Shown: positions 12,205 to 27,300, counted from the first letter of the stretch. The stretch: DNA of 64,000 nucleotides from Balanoglossus misakiensis (GCA_040954595.2 CM082597.2:6448001-6512000); one strand, 5' to 3'. A program made the numbers and translations. The notes: generated from the sequence alone by a model not told the origin.

Positions 12205-12368
12205 ATGTTCATTGCTTTGAGTGGAGTGTGTGGGACAGCTGACTTGGCCAACAGAGGACCACTTCATTGGCGAGGGTACTCTCCAAGTTTGCTTGTTCTT
12301 CTGTGTTTATTGTCGTCAACTTTTGCTGGAGCTGGTGATCGTGGCAACATCGGGGTGGAAGTACAGAG
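12205..12368 (+). CDS. EGF gene exon 1: start codon and signal peptide
   Basis: From the ATG, about 28 residues precede a strong hydrophobic core ([16 protein letters not shown]) with a likely cleavage after Ala-Gly-Ala, so the n-region is long; a later start is possible but no Met lies nearer the core. The donor is CAGAG|GTATGT, phase 2, which fits exon 2. Confidence 0.7.
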
Positions 12369-15300
12369 GTATGTTTGACACTGAACCCAAGTATTTGCTG
12401 AACTTTTTATCATGGGTCTAATGAGTGGGTGGGTGTGATTTTACAAGCCCCTCTGAGCTGTGGATAGGGGTCAATTGTTTGGAGTCAGATTGCCCTGTAT
12501 TGTTTGTTGTATCAGATTAGAGTAAATGCAAATCGATAACTTGCGTCTGGGGTCGCCATGTGTACTGCACAGTTCTTCCATACACATGATACATGAGGTT
12601 GTAAATAACTGAGAACCCCCCCCCCCCTCCCCTCTCCCCGAATATTCAGTCATTGGTGAAGACAAGATGTTTTTAGTGATCGTACAAATATGCAGACTTG
12701 ACACGAGTTTGGGAATATCCCCGACGAGTGTGAGAAATATAATCCCAGGCCTTTGGTGTGTGAAGTTATATTTTTTACACGGCCAAAAATTAGCCAAATT
12801 CGTTTCAAACCATTGAATAAATGACTCTGGAACTGTCGTCTGCTACATTGTGGTCTCTGTCCCTGTAATAGTACACATCGCGCCATTGGATAACATTTAG
12901 TGCACGTTCCTAATTGAACACTTCGTCAACCAATCAGCGCTCGCCTCATATACAGCTTTCGATTCAGTGAGAGTTTGGGATCGATTTGTTCTCACACTCT
13001 GTTCTCACACTCCCAATGTGCCAGGAGTGTTAGAAATAGAATTCCCGGCGACATGCGTCTAATGCCGGGAACACACAAACCTGTTCGCTGAGCTACCTGC
13101 TACGGTGCTTCCCTTCTCTGCCCTACAAATGCATTGATTGAATTGAACTGAATAATCTGTCTAAGGTATGTAAATACATGTACGTGGACCTGGTAAAGTA
13201 GCATTTAGTGAAGGAACAATCAGGGTTTTCATTCATGGATCTTGTGAAGTCACTTTGCATAGCTTTCCATGTGTAACTATGGCAACCAATTGGCTGATAT
13301 CAACCTTAAGCTATCTGGTAACTTATGGTAACTAAAATGCAACAGTTATAAATGCAATAGTTATGACAGCCAAGAGTATGAACAATTTGTTGAATGTGCT
13401 GAAGAAACTGATTTTTCTCCATACATGCTATGATACTGGCGTGTGTCATTCTCAAAAATAAAACATTTCACTAGCCCCTGTCGCGATCTATTGACCCTTG
13501 CCCTCGCAGATTGACCTTTGTGTTGGTCACTTGTAATTTGCATACAGCTGTTAAAGGGACAAAGTCTCTCTCTCGGTGCCCTTTTTCCATTGATACAAGA
13601 CACTGTTTCTGTTATTCTACACGTGGATACATATATAGTAAATCAACGCTCAACTGCACACAACTTCCATCCCGTTTGTAGGATATGAGAGTAAAAATTT
13701 TGTCAAAATGAATAAATGGTAGCGACTGATTATTCATTTTGACGAGTTTTTCACTCTGGTGTCTACAAGTGGGATGGAAGTTGTGTGTGATCAAATGTTG
13801 ATTCACTATATATCCACATGTAGAATAACATAAAGCTTGTCTTGTATCAAACATAATTAATGGAAAGAGGGCAGCGAGAGAGAGACTTTGTCCCTTTAAT
13901 ACCTATATAAACTTAAAAATGTACTGGCTCATTCTATAAATTACCCTATTAGTATAATTTTTCTTTTTTTTTAAATTAGCAAAAAAACATCAATTTAATA
14001 CAAGCTCTAAATTGAAATTAGCAACTTTATAAAGTAGTTAGCCTGAAAATGTTTATCTCTGTCGAGTTGTTGACTGAAACTTCGGTGAAGCTTTGCTGTG
14101 AATGATCAGTAAATACAAACTTGTGTATTCTGTATTTGTGTCTATTGAGATCCAGTGGACAGTGCTTATCAGCAGCATGGCTCCTGGATTGCAGGACAAA
14201 GACTTGTGTAGTGGTTGAATGAAACTGTGTTATGTAATGAAATCAAGAGTGAAAGAAAATGAAAGACTTTTGTGGAATGCAGATGTGTGCAGGCTCACCT
14301 AAAGCTCTATACTCTCTGAAGTAAAAGCATTTACTGTAAAACGGGTTATTTTCACAACAGGAAATTTTCACGATATCAAAGGAGACAACTGTTATGCAAG
14401 GATTAATTTTGGCTTTCTCTTATTTTACTGGATAGTTATCTCCGAAAAAACATTTTACGCGACTTTTTATTTTCACGTTTTTTGGGCTCTTGCGTATTTC
14501 ACAAAAATTTATTGCTCGCGAAAATAACCTGTTTTACAGTATTTTCGCTGAGATTTAATGTCATTGTTTTGTTGTTTGAAGCAAAATTATCAGGTTTTTA
14601 ACATTCGCATATTTTAGCTACTTAAACGGTGAGTTCAACTTCTCATTGTAATTTTACGTTGTCACTGGGATTTAGTGTAGTGGGTTTTTTCAATCAGAGA
14701 AAATAGTGAAATTGAAATCCAGCGAAACATTAATGATGTATGTTCGTACGTATAATCATTCACGCCTCATCTTAGTTTCATTGTATGAAACTTCAGTATG
14801 TCTTAAAATCACTGAAAAAATCTGTAAATCACAGTTTGAATGCTCACCTCACAACCTCACAACCCCCCCCCCCCCTCCTCTAAAATCCCTGCAGGTTACA
14901 TGCATGACTGAGTATTCTCCCCTGAGCAATTAAAGCATAGTGGCCACTGCTCTTTCATTGTGAGAAGACAATAGCACTTAATTAACATAACAATAATTTA
15001 CATTGTTCTACAGTGAGAAAGAGACCCTGAATGCAGCAAAAATTAAGCCACCTGTTGCTTGGCGCATCTTCAGTATGTAGTTTTCAGATCTTCTTTGCTT
15101 CTCCATTGCAGAGTGCACTGTTGTGGAGTTGCATCTAAATGGGGGTGGGGGGGGGGGTGGGTTTACCCCCTGTTGACATGTTGGCAAGTTCTCTATCACT
15201 TACATGTACATGTTACAGATATTGCATTCCCCCTTGCCAGAGTGGAATCCCCCCTGAAATATTCTGGCAAAGGGGAAATATCCCCCCTGTTGATGCCATC

Positions 15301-18300
15301 CTATATGGAACACTGACCACTAGCAGTTAGTGAGCAGGGGCAAATAGTGACAAACCAGATTCGAGACTACGACTCGTCGCTCTGCTCCTAGCCATGCCCA
15401 AGTTGTTCGCTTCCAGGATATTCATGAGCCAAACTCACCCAGGAAGCTTACAGCCCAGTCTAGGCTCAAAATAAAGGTCTACTCACTTGGGGTCACACCA
15501 TGTCATTTATTTAGCTGCACTACCTACAGTTCAGATAATTATTTATTATCATTATTATTAAAAATTGTTTAAAATGCACTACACATACATCATAGCGCAT
15601 TGCACATAGCTAAAAATGCATGTAAAATAATGCAGTATTCTCCCTAGGAATTCTAATACTGTAATACATTGTAGTTAACAATAACACCAATTGTTATGGT
15701 AATTGAGTTCTCTTATTTGGCCCAAATTGAAGTGTAATGGTTATATACATTTGTATAATGATCAGTGTGCTTTGATTTCTCTTTGGGGGGGGGGGGGGGG
15801 GGGGGCAATGAATGTATGACGTTTCAGGCAAAAATATGTTTTTCAGTGATTACTAGGTGATGATTGCTTGAAATATTCTTTATCAGATTTATTCTGAATT
15901 TGGACAAAAATGGCTACTATTTTAATATTATAGATATCTATAAATTATATACATTCATAGGAATCTGTTAATCACTCTTACATGTAGACAGTATGGCTGG
16001 CATTTCGTTGAAAATTGATCAGTATGAGACCAGATTAATAATAGCAACATGCCTTTAAGTTTAATTTAAACCCTCATGGTTCAGTCCAAACCTATTGTTT
16101 TCTATGGTAAAGTTGGACCTCTGGAGAGGGAACCGGGGGTGAAAGGGTTGTATGTGACTACAGATAATTTTGAGCCCTCAATCAGAAATGACCAATATGG
16201 CTGCCGGATTACCCTGAAGCAATGCTGTATTTACTGATTGGATAATGAACTTTGTAAACAAAGTTATCAACTCAACAAACAAACCTACAATATTTAATCA
16301 GGATGATAAGATAACTGTTCTACTAGATAGGGTGTATGTCATTGTATGGGGGTCACACACACACCATTAAAACAGTTCAGATTGGAAACCAAAAGCCCTC
16401 AGGGCCTATAAACTCTGTGTGTGTGGACACAAGGCGACTCAAAGGATTAATGCTCTGTGTTTACCATAGGCAAATAGTGTCTCAAATTTTTCCCTGTGTG
16501 AACCTGGTATCTGGTCCTTACATGTACATGTAGATCAACCTCTTTCAGTTTGTATTGATTCCCCCACTGCACCAAGCCTTCAGGCTCCATTCATGGCCTT
16601 GTCTTCACCCATAGTCGAGCTGACGACCCGTGCAAGTGGATAATGTTCATGGCCAAGTACAAGTACAATGTACAGATTTACCCATGACCCCTTCTGGTTT
16701 GTCCATTTGTACACATGACCCCATTTGCCCTTCCATCCATTGTGACTCACATTGTAGCATATCTGCACAACTTGCAAGACTTTGCAAAAGAAACAGCAAG
16801 TTTAGCACAAAGCTTACTTTTAAAGACAGCCATAATGCTTGTCACATGGCTTGCAGTTTAAATATTTTTTTCTCTCACTCACTGACTTATACTTCCACTT
16901 TGATCATTTAGATATATGATCAATTACTATTTAGGAAACTTCAATGTGACTGATCGATTTTTTCTTGGTGGTTCTTATTGTACGTTCGCTTGTAAATTCC
17001 AACATTAATTATTATAAGTTTCTCATTAAACATCCAGCCAATGAGGGAAAAAAAGCATATCTGCACTACTGCATATGTTAATTAACATAATGAGTAATTA
17101 AAGTGAAAGGGTCGTCGCCCCGTGTTTGTTTGTTTATAAACATTACAATTCAACCACAAATCCATGAAATTAGATAATTCTTAGAATGAACGAAGCAGCC
17201 AACCGTAGCATAGACTGGGCATCATGACAGCAAATGAAGATCCTAGTAGGTCGTGGCGACTGCAGTGAGGTTTGTGCTGGTACACATGTATGGGAGGACA
17301 TATTCTCATCAAGGGGGGACACCCACGCGGCGCGACGACCCCTTCCCTTTAAGAAGCACTTTGAGTAAATCCTAACAGCATTAAATTGTCATTAATCCAT
17401 CCAAACAATGAAAAACAAAATTTACATTCAAAAAGTAAAAAATGTTGTGGTCATGGTTCGATGACCTTGGTGTGACCTCAGTGGTGTTCAGTACAGTTTA
17501 TTTCTACCGAGGCCTTCAGCCATTCCTTGCACATACCCCAAACAGTCCGTTAGGTCAAAAGTTAGACGAAGATGTAGTCATGCACAGATACTATAATAAT
17601 TTACATTTGCCTCACAACTCACATCAGCAGTTTCTTTCTGAGCGGACTTTAAACAAATGTCTTTATAAATATTTTGTGTACTTTCACTACCTGTTTATTG
17701 AGTTTTCTCCCAAGAAGCTTATGATAGCAATGGGTAGCTAATTGATATAAAAATAATAGTGATTGTTATGATAATGAAGTTCCATTGTTTTGCTCAAATT
17801 AGAGAGTGGTAGCCACCTTGCATTAATTGATCTGGAGAGAAGAATTAGATATTGTAAAACAACAATTATATAGTGTAACAATAACATGGCCACAAATACA
17901 TTGTTGTGATTGGTTGAGAGCCAGTTTTAATTCATGCAAGCCATGGTTAAATAAAGCATAATGCACTGTTGAATGTAATGTTTGGGATTTTGTATTAACC
18001 CAACTTGATCCATCATTTTGACAGGGCCCCTGGCACAGTTTGAATGAAAACCATAATATTTAAATATTAATATCTGTCCAATTTTCCATTAATTATGTTT
18101 GATACAAGACACTGTTTATGTTACTTGTAATTTTCTTTTGTTATAACAGTTTCATTTCTTTGGCACAGTTTCAATGAAAACCATAATATTTAAATATTAA
18201 TCTCTGTCTATTTTCCAGTGGTCCTCATGTGTGTTCTTCTGCAAGTGGTGCTAAGATTTGTTGTACAGGATGGAGGCCGACTCGAGGAAGTGGATTGTGT

Positions 18301-21300
18301 CTTATACGTAAGTATATACTATCAAACCCTGTTAGTGGCCACCTCTATATAGCAGTCACCTGTAGATAGTGGCCACTTTGTTTCAGTCCCTTTGCAATTC
18401 ACATGTGCATTAATTGACTTGTCTATAAGGCCACCTGTCTATAAAGGCCAGTTAAAGGGGAAATCCGCTGTAGCTGATTTCTACATAATTTGGTAGCTTT
18501 GATGTCTCTCTTTCAGAAAAAAACATATTCGCCATGTATAGGTCGCGCGAATGTTTACAAAATCTAGGGAAAGTTGGCAATATGGCGTTTACTGTAATTT
18601 GAATCATGGGAAAAAAAGCGCCAGGAGCAACTTCCGCCCACCATGGTGTGGGTGATACCATTCTCCGATTGGTGTCACTGGTCGACAGACTAGGCGTATT
18701 TTCATAGCTATTGTTTGTTCTTTGCATCAGTTGATAAACAATCATCAGCAAAGTCGAAAATTTGTCATCTATTGACAGTTTTCATGAGCTATAACCCATG
18801 AAAAATATGCAAATACGCTTAGCTTGTGACACAGTGACACCAATCGGAAAATGGTATCACCCACACCAAGGTGGGCGGAAGTTGGTCCTGGCGCTTTTTT
18901 TTCCATGATTCAAATTACAGTAAACGCCATATTGGAAATTCTGCCAACTTTCCCTACATTTTGTAAAAAATCGCGCGACTTATACATGGCGAATATGTTT
19001 TTTTCTGAAAGAGAGACATCAAAGCTACCAAATTATGTAGAAATCAGCTACAGCGGATTTCCCCTTTAAGGAAAGTCCCTTTAATCCTCGCGTAACAGTT
19101 GTCTATTTTGATATCACAAAAATTTCCTGTTGCGAAAATAAACCGTTTTACTTGCTATCAAATAATGTCAGACGTGCTCAGGCGGCAGTTACGTTGGCAT
19201 TCAAATTTCCAGATGACAGGCAACTTCAACAATGTGGTGCAGACAAAGGCTGTGGAGACGAAACTCCATGACGTTTATAAGGCACCATACATGATACATG
19301 TTAGGTGTCTGGTGGTTTTAAAGTAAAAACATACTCGGAAAAACTCTTACTGGATGCCGAAATATTGCTTGCCCGTCATCTGGAAATGACAATGCCGTGG
19401 GTCACATACATTGTAGCCAGATCATGTGATTGATAGTAAAGAATATATTCTGTTATTTTCCTTTTCCCAGCAACGTGTGTAAATGGATGCGGGGAGGGAG
19501 TCTGTTCCAGTCCCAACATGTGCACACATTGTGAGTCCACATCCCAAGGGACGAAATGTCGTGTCACTCTGTCAACACATCACTCGGAGCAACCATCTAC
19601 ATTCCAGTCGTCGGATCATGGCCCACCACCAAGTCATCAGTCCGATCAACCATCAAGCCGTCAATCTGATGGACCAAGTCTTTTCACAAGTTGGATAGGT
19701 GCGTATCTTTTTAGTTAAAGGGACAAAGTCTCTCTCTCGCTACCCTTTCCCCATTCATTATGTTTGATACAAGACACCGTGTAGGTTACTCTACATGTGG
19801 ATATATAGTGAATCAACGTTCAACCACACACAACGCGTGTATGATATGAGAGTAAAACCTCGCCCAACATGAATAAATGATAGAGAATGATTAATATTCA
19901 TTTTGGTGATTTTTTCACTCTCGTGTCTACAAATGGGACGGAACGGTGTCTTGTATGAAACATTATTAATGGAAAAAGGGCAGCAAGAGACAGACTTTGT
20001 CCATTTAATGCCATATTATTATAATATTATTATATTTTATTTTGGACTCATGGTCCATATAACAGACAGAAAGATTTGGTGAAAAATATAAATTATGTGA
20101 ACTATTTGAATGAGTGAAACCAGCGGAGGTACATGCACCCCATCGATTAAAAATCTGCTGAGTAGGTTATCAACTCAGAAGAAATCTAACATACATGTAC
20201 TGTGTTCAACTGGAGATCATCTCGAGAACTTCTGCATGTATACTAACAAACAGTAGGCTTGTTATGACCAAAAATTATCATGGGGTGTAGAACCAGACCT
20301 AAAGCATAGCTACATTTGTATAAATCTATCAGTCTCATTCCTGAGCTGTTATTATTTAACGACATAGTCTTCCTGACTTTCATTTCAGATAAAAAATCAT
20401 TCCGGGACACAGACTCCGGCACTCTATCCGGTTCCCAGAGACAGTCGGGATTACCCAGGCAAATCATTGATTCACCAGAGTACTCATCACAGCCACAAAA
20501 CTCGCGGCCAGTACAATTGTCATGGCAACAGAGACAACCTACATTTGAACAAGCGTCATTTCCCAGCAGGGCAGACCAGACGGGCAGTAGGTACGTCTCC
20601 CAGACAGAAAATCAACGCTATCCAGTTCCACAGCGACAGCAAACTTCTTATTCACACTCGGAGTCTGGTACAGGCACCCGTACATTCCAAAGCCAGTTTC
20701 CGTCACAACCGCAGGAATCACCATGGCAACAGGGCCAGTATCCGTCACAACCGCAGGGGTCACCATGGCAACAGGGCCAGTATCCATCCCAACCGCAGGA
20801 GTCACCATGGCAACAGGGCCAATATCCATCCCAACCACATGAGTCACCATGGCAACAGGGCCAGTCACCATCACAGCCACAAGGATCGCCGTGGCTACAG
20901 GGCCGGCCAATTGGCCAAGAGTTGCGCTCAAGCGAAGGCGAGGTTTTTGAGGGTCGGTATTTGACCCAGCCGGGAAAACCTGGCTTGATAGAAATACTCG
21001 GAGGAGATGAAGACGAGATTGAAGACAGTGTGATAGTGGAGACGGAGGAAGATGAGGACGACGTCTTCCAGACTCGCTTTCTATCACAACCCCAGACACC
21101 GCAGAGAATTGGAATCCGACAATTCTCACCTCAGGATAATTCTGGTCAAGGGCAAGCACCGTGGCAACAGCAACCAAACGGAGACAGTTGTTTGAACTAT
21201 GGTTGTGAGCAAAGCTGCAACATGGAAAGTTTTCGCCCTGTGTGTTCGTGTCCTCCTGGGTATGTTATCTCCAGTGATGGCCGGCGATGTAATGGTGAGT

Positions 21301-24300
21301 GGTTGATGTTTGTCATATCGCTATTATAATTTAGGTGTACAAAAACGCAGCATTAACCCTAATGCTACTGTGTGTCATACATGTACCTGTTTAGAGTGTC
21401 AAGTCCCTTAAAATACGTATTTGCCATTTTTTCTTCTAAAACATATTTTGACTGTCTTGACATGGCTCTCATACGTACTTAGACACACTTGGCAGTCTGA
21501 GCCCCCTGTAAAATGTTCCAAATCGCACTGGTTTGCACTGTATTGGTCTGAGGGTCTTGTATAGGCCCTACTGATTAACACACACTTGGCAGTCTTACAG
21601 GCCTGGGAGCCAGGATTCTAGGCACCCTGAAAATCAAACCAGTTTCAACTGACTTGGCTGCATTAGGGTTAAAATAGAAATTCACATACCTATAAGTTAT
21701 TTTATTTACAAATCCTGAGTCTGAAAAGACACTTTTCACTCTGTAGCTGAGGCATGAAACAAAAGGCAGTCACATCAGTTTGCAACAATTTAACAAAGTC
21801 ATTACAATCTACGTACATTGTCCATTGGCAGACTGATGGGGCTCCTTCTAGTGTTGCTATGACAACTTGCTGGACTAACAACAGACTTTTCAGATTGAAC
21901 ACATCTCTAGAGACTTTGCCATCATGTGACCATGATACTCACTTGAATCTTTGAAACCTGTTTGTATTTGTGTCTTGTGACAGAATTAACATATTTATTC
22001 TTGTGGGACTGAATACAACTGTAGAGACAGTTCTGTTTCAGTCCTTCACACCATACATGTACATTACATGCCTCAATAAACATGAATAGAAAGTTTTTGG
22101 ATATGGTATAACTTTTCATGTGTAACTCAGGGGAACTTTCGCAGTATTTTTGTTTCAGGTATCAACTATGGTTTCTTGTTCTACTCTCAGTATTTGGTTT
22201 TTCAACATAGCCCTTTTGTAGTAATCAGCATTGTTATTACTGCTGAATGCTGAATTTAAGTCCGGACAATAATTTATTTGTCAACAAAAACAATTATAAA
22301 GGTATCCTGAGAAGAACAAGAAACTGGAGTTGATACACAAGAGAAAAATTCTGAAAAATTTGGAGTTACTGGGGCTTTAATGTTTCATCGTCTCTTACAG
22401 ATATTGATGAATGCAGTCGCTATCGAAGCCAAGGCCTTTGTCAACATGGTTGTCAGAACACTCTGGGTGGATTTCGGTGCTCCTGTCGTCAAGGTTACGG
22501 CTTGCAAGCAAACAGACGTTCATGTTCCAGCTCTCACATGTCTAGCGTAGTCAGTGGAATCTCTGGGAGAGTTGTTGGTATACAAGTACGTCTGCCAGGT
22601 TTGTTTTTCACATTGTTTTACGGTCTGCCAATTTTAACCCTTTCACCCCTGTTTCCCTTTCTAAAGGTCTGATTTTACAAGTAAACAATGGATTTGGACC
22701 AAACCATGGCGGGGAAAGGGTTAAAATAATAATAATAATAGTCTGGCAATTTTAACCCTTTCACTCCTGTTTCCTTCTGTAAAGGGCGACGGTCGTCTTA
22801 TGTGTAGAGCCAAACCAGAGACTCTGGTTATAAAAAATTGTATACAGTCAATGCTATAGGGGAGTGTGCTGTCCTAACAACAGACAAGAATGGCGGCAAC
22901 CATAGTCTGTTCGGAGATCAGGAAAAGACAGCAAATTGGTTTAAACGAAGGGACAAAACCAAAGTCTACTTATACGGTGCACATGGAATATGTAAGGAAG
23001 CCAAACAGTCCACTATTTGAATGTGTTGAATGCAAAATTTGCAGAACATTTGGATTTTACGTAATGTATGTACACACAAAATTACATGCAAGCGCATAAG
23101 ACGATCATTGGCCTGTAACATAACTATATACAAATGTTTGACATGAATTGTCATAGTACATTCTCCTTCTACCAACTTACAGGGGTAAGTCGGGAAGGCT
23201 GATGTTATGTGTCAGAGTTGTCAAAGGAGATGGGTTATCTAATACTCAGTAATAGAAGCCATTTTCACCAAACACCGAATCATAAAATATGCAAGGTTCC
23301 CAAATGGCACAATACCTATAAATCATTTCCTATGGAAGACAATGATTGCGTTGAGCTAAATATTCCTATTCCTAGAAACGGTCAGCAGGTCAAATCCCAT
23401 AGACTGCAGTAAGAACAAGGTTTGGGTACTCTGGCCAAGTTTTCATGCTGGCAACTCCATTGATTGTTTTGCCGGTCTAAATAGCGCCCTCAGTGGTGAT
23501 TTTGACTAAATGAAAGCCAAAATTTTGTGGCTATTTCAGCAGTTCATGTGTCATATAATGCAACTTATGTGACAAACTCAAAATTGCAGCTAGTAGTTTA
23601 TAAACATTTGCTTTTATTATATGAGAGTAAAAACTCGCCAAAAATGAATAAATGATAGAGAACGATTATTCATTTTGGTGAGTTTTTCACTCTCATGTCT
23701 ACAAGCGGATGGAAGATGTGTGTGGTTGAACGTAGATTCACTATACATGTATATCCACATGAAGAATAACATAAACAGTGTCTTGTATCAAACATAATCA
23801 ATAAAAAAAGGCAGCAAGAGAGAGACTTTGTCCCTTTAAGAGCATCTTATTATATAATTTGACAGGAATCCATGTTAATGTACCAAGACCCTCATCGGAA
23901 TGTGGTTCCCCTTTGTACGGAAATCCGCAATATGGATGGACGCGTTGTTCAGGTAAGCAATGAAAATATAACCTATGGTGAATTCATTACCAGAATATAT
24001 CAGTTAAATTCAACAATGGCTACACAGAAGGCCAATTTGGGAATCTGTATTTGACAAGTACTCCGAACATTCAAAGTATTGCTGCTTGAAGATCGAACAT
24101 GAAAGACAAATGTAAAAATGACATTATTTTCTCACACCTTGCTGCTGTGAGTGCATGTGGGACTGGATCGAGAGTGTGAGAATAATATTTCTCACACGGC
24201 CACAAATTAGCCAAATTCGTATTAGAAATATTTAATAATTGACTGTGTAACTGTCGTCTGGCGTGGTTTAGTTTGCATCCATGTAATACCCATCAGGCCA

Positions 24301-27300
24301 TTGGATAACATTTAGTGCGCATTAATTAAAGAACGCTTTGTCATCCAATCAGCGCTCACATCATATACAGCTTTCGATTCAGTGAGAATGTGAGAACAAT
24401 TTGTTCTCACACTCTGTTCTCAAACTCTCAGCATGCCAGGAGTGTGAGAATCTATTGAGATCTACGAGTTTGAAATCTTAGGTGAAGAGTTTATCAATTT
24501 CACTGCCAACCCTGTTGGGCATTCTGGGATATGTGTACATGCCAAAGCACAAACAGTTATGACCTGACAGCTCAGTTTGTAGATCATTTCTACAAATCCA
24601 CAAAGAAACTGAAAGTTTAGAAAAATCGTGTCTGTTAGAAATATTAGAAATAATACTTATTTTCAAACCCATGTGAAGTTGTTCAGTTTGGGGAAATTTT
24701 TAAAGGAAGGGAGGATTGGTATGAACTTAAATAATTTATACAACGGACGTTTTTTTCTTTTCAGATGTGAATGAGTGTTCAGATTCTGTTTGTGCTGGAG
24801 GTTGTCTCAATGCAGAGGGTGGATTCAGTTGTAATTGTGGTGGTGGATTTTCTCTGAGTGCAGATCATGTCAGTTGTTTAGGTAAGTTTTTTTTAGAGGA
24901 AGGGTGGGGGGAGATAGGCCATCAATGGCTAGGCATTTCCTGCCTCAAGAGGGCGCCTTCACATATTAAAAACAGAAAATTATTAAAAGTTATCAGGCAC
25001 TTTCCGTACATAGTAATTTCAAAAAAGTTTTTAACTCTTCTTAATAACTTTTCAAATTGGTCAGATGCATAGTTGAGGTGTTGAGCGATGGCTTGCAATT
25101 TATCCAAAAGTTTAGCAATAAAAGAAATCAGTTATTCTACTTGGAATGGGTCAAAGCAAATGATGTTGGATCGTTGCCAAATTGAATGCATTGAGGTCTG
25201 TCATCTCCACACAACTACAGTAGATTTGACAAGTTGGAGTTATAACTTGACCTGTGATGATTTTCAAGAGCACTCAAACAAAGAGGCTAATCTATCATTT
25301 TATCATTGAATTTTTAACTTCAAAAAGATGCAGTTTAGTTTGTTGTCTTGTGCATGGTATTTTTGGGTTGCAGAACACTGGCCTGTGAAAAGTAATGTGG
25401 TTACTACATTGTTTGTTTATAAGTATACTGGTACAAATCAACATATTATATGACCAAGTTATATGCCAGATATTTATTAAATGTCGCACAATTTTGGTCT
25501 CTTTTCATGAATGTACACTCAGAAGGACGACTTAAATTCAGATGTATTCATTCAAACACAATTTATCATATTTGTGTTTTCCCCACAGATGACAATGAGT
25601 GCGATCAAGCTGGTTGGTCGCCATGCCAACAAGTGTGTTACAACACACCAGGCAGCTACCAGTGTGCCTGCAGACCAGGGTTTAAGTTGCACAGAAATCA
25701 ACATACATGTGTTGGTGAGTATCTATAATTTTGAAGAGAAATTTAAGTGCCTAGCTCATCTCACACGCATGCGCGTAACGTCCCTTCACGACAGTTTTCC
25801 CTGTGTGTAGCCAGACAATTTTCCGTTCGATGCATTCAAATAGTGGACTGTCTTCGCTTCTTGGAATTAAAGTTTGGTTCAACTCAAACGCCTCCAGTTG
25901 ACCATCTCACACTTCTGGCACTGGTGAGATTCAAACCAACGCCTTGAAATAACTGCTGCCTTAAACCGCTTGACTGTAGGAAATGACTGCATGACAGTGA
26001 TATCAATTCAGTTAACCTTAGTTAGTGCATGCAGCTCCTAGACATGGACTAAAATTTGGTTCAACTCAAATGCCTCAAGTCCAGTTGACCATCTTTCACT
26101 GGTGGCAGCCCTGGGATTGGAATCCACGCTGTCAAAATGATCCACCACAGAAACCACATCAATTTCACAAGATAAAAGTGAGACAGCAAATTCGCTTGTG
26201 GCAGCGGTTGGATTCAAACCAACACCATCAAAATGACTGGTGCCTAAAACCGCATGACAGTGATGTCACAATGTGACAATGTTACATCAACAATACATAA
26301 GTTTGGTGATATTTTGTCTTAGATGATCAAATTGAGGCAAATTATCCCCATCTTGTTAGAAATCTGAGTCAAGGTGTCTTGGGTGTGAGATTCAAGTAGT
26401 CCAGAGTAGGCTTATCTTCAAAAGTCAATCCCTCAGTCAAGTATAAATACATCAGTTTGGGATATTTTGTCTCAAATTATCAAATTGGTGAATTTTGTAA
26501 TAATTGGGAATAATTTCTTTGTACACTCCAGATACAACACCATAGTGGTGATAAAGTAATGATTGTAAATTATTTCTAATTTCTTCTTACCCTCCAGATA
26601 TTAATGAATGTCACAGTGGTGGAAATGCATGTCAACACTATTGTCAGAATACCCATGGTAGTTATCGCTGCGCTTGCAGACCAGGATTCTATCTGCTGGA
26701 GGATGGCCATACATGTGCCGGTAAGACTCACTTGTTTGTTCAACACTATCTTTAAAGGGACAAAGTCTCTTTCCGCCGACCTGTTTCTATTAATTCTGTT
26801 TGATACAAGACACTGTTTATGTTAATCTACACGTCGATATATAGTGAGTCAATGTTCAACCACACACAACTTCCATCCCGCTTGTAGACACAAGAGTGAA
26901 AAAACTCGCCGAAATGAATAATCGGTGTTTACCATTTATTCATTTTAGCGAGTTTTTCACTCTCGTGTCTACAAGTGGGATAGAAGTTGTGTGTGGTCGA
27001 ATGATGATTCACTATATATCCACATGTAGACAGAATAACATATATGGTGTCTTGTATCAAACATAATTAATGGAAAAAGGGCACAGAAAGAGAGACTTTG
27101 TCCCTTTAACTGGGAACTCTTTATTTATTGTTCCCTCATGTTCTGGGACGATTCTATATTATCTCAAGGTTTGATTGGTATTTTAGTGACCATCTTTCTG
27201 AACTGTTTTGGTTCGTTTGGGGGTTTCAGACCATCTTTTTAAATGTAATTTGTTATCCGTTTAGCTTTTACTTGAATTTTTATTTTTATTTTTTTCTGTG

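Larger units (their letters stand above)
12369..18218. other. intron 1 of the EGF gene
   Basis: A 5.85-kb intron. It contains C and G homopolymers, one dispersed 390-bp repeat, one copy each of M1, M7, M4 (truncated) and M6, and otherwise no recognised feature. A 99-residue ORF at 17442-17741 has no domain or splice support. Confidence 0.6.

Noticed and set aside
17442-17741. 99-aa ORF in intron 1
   Set aside because: No domain, no splice signals consistent with the surrounding gene and no second copy; consistent with chance in AT-rich DNA.
20467-21177. 165-aa plus and 212-aa minus ORFs over exon 4
   Set aside because: They are shadows of the 42-bp repeats in other frames; only the Q/P-rich frame joins to neighbouring exons in phase and carries an EGF.
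26195-26265. Functional tRNA gene on the minus strand
   Set aside because: The B-box-like block is present but the acceptor stem and anticodon arm do not pair fully, and copies are degraded.
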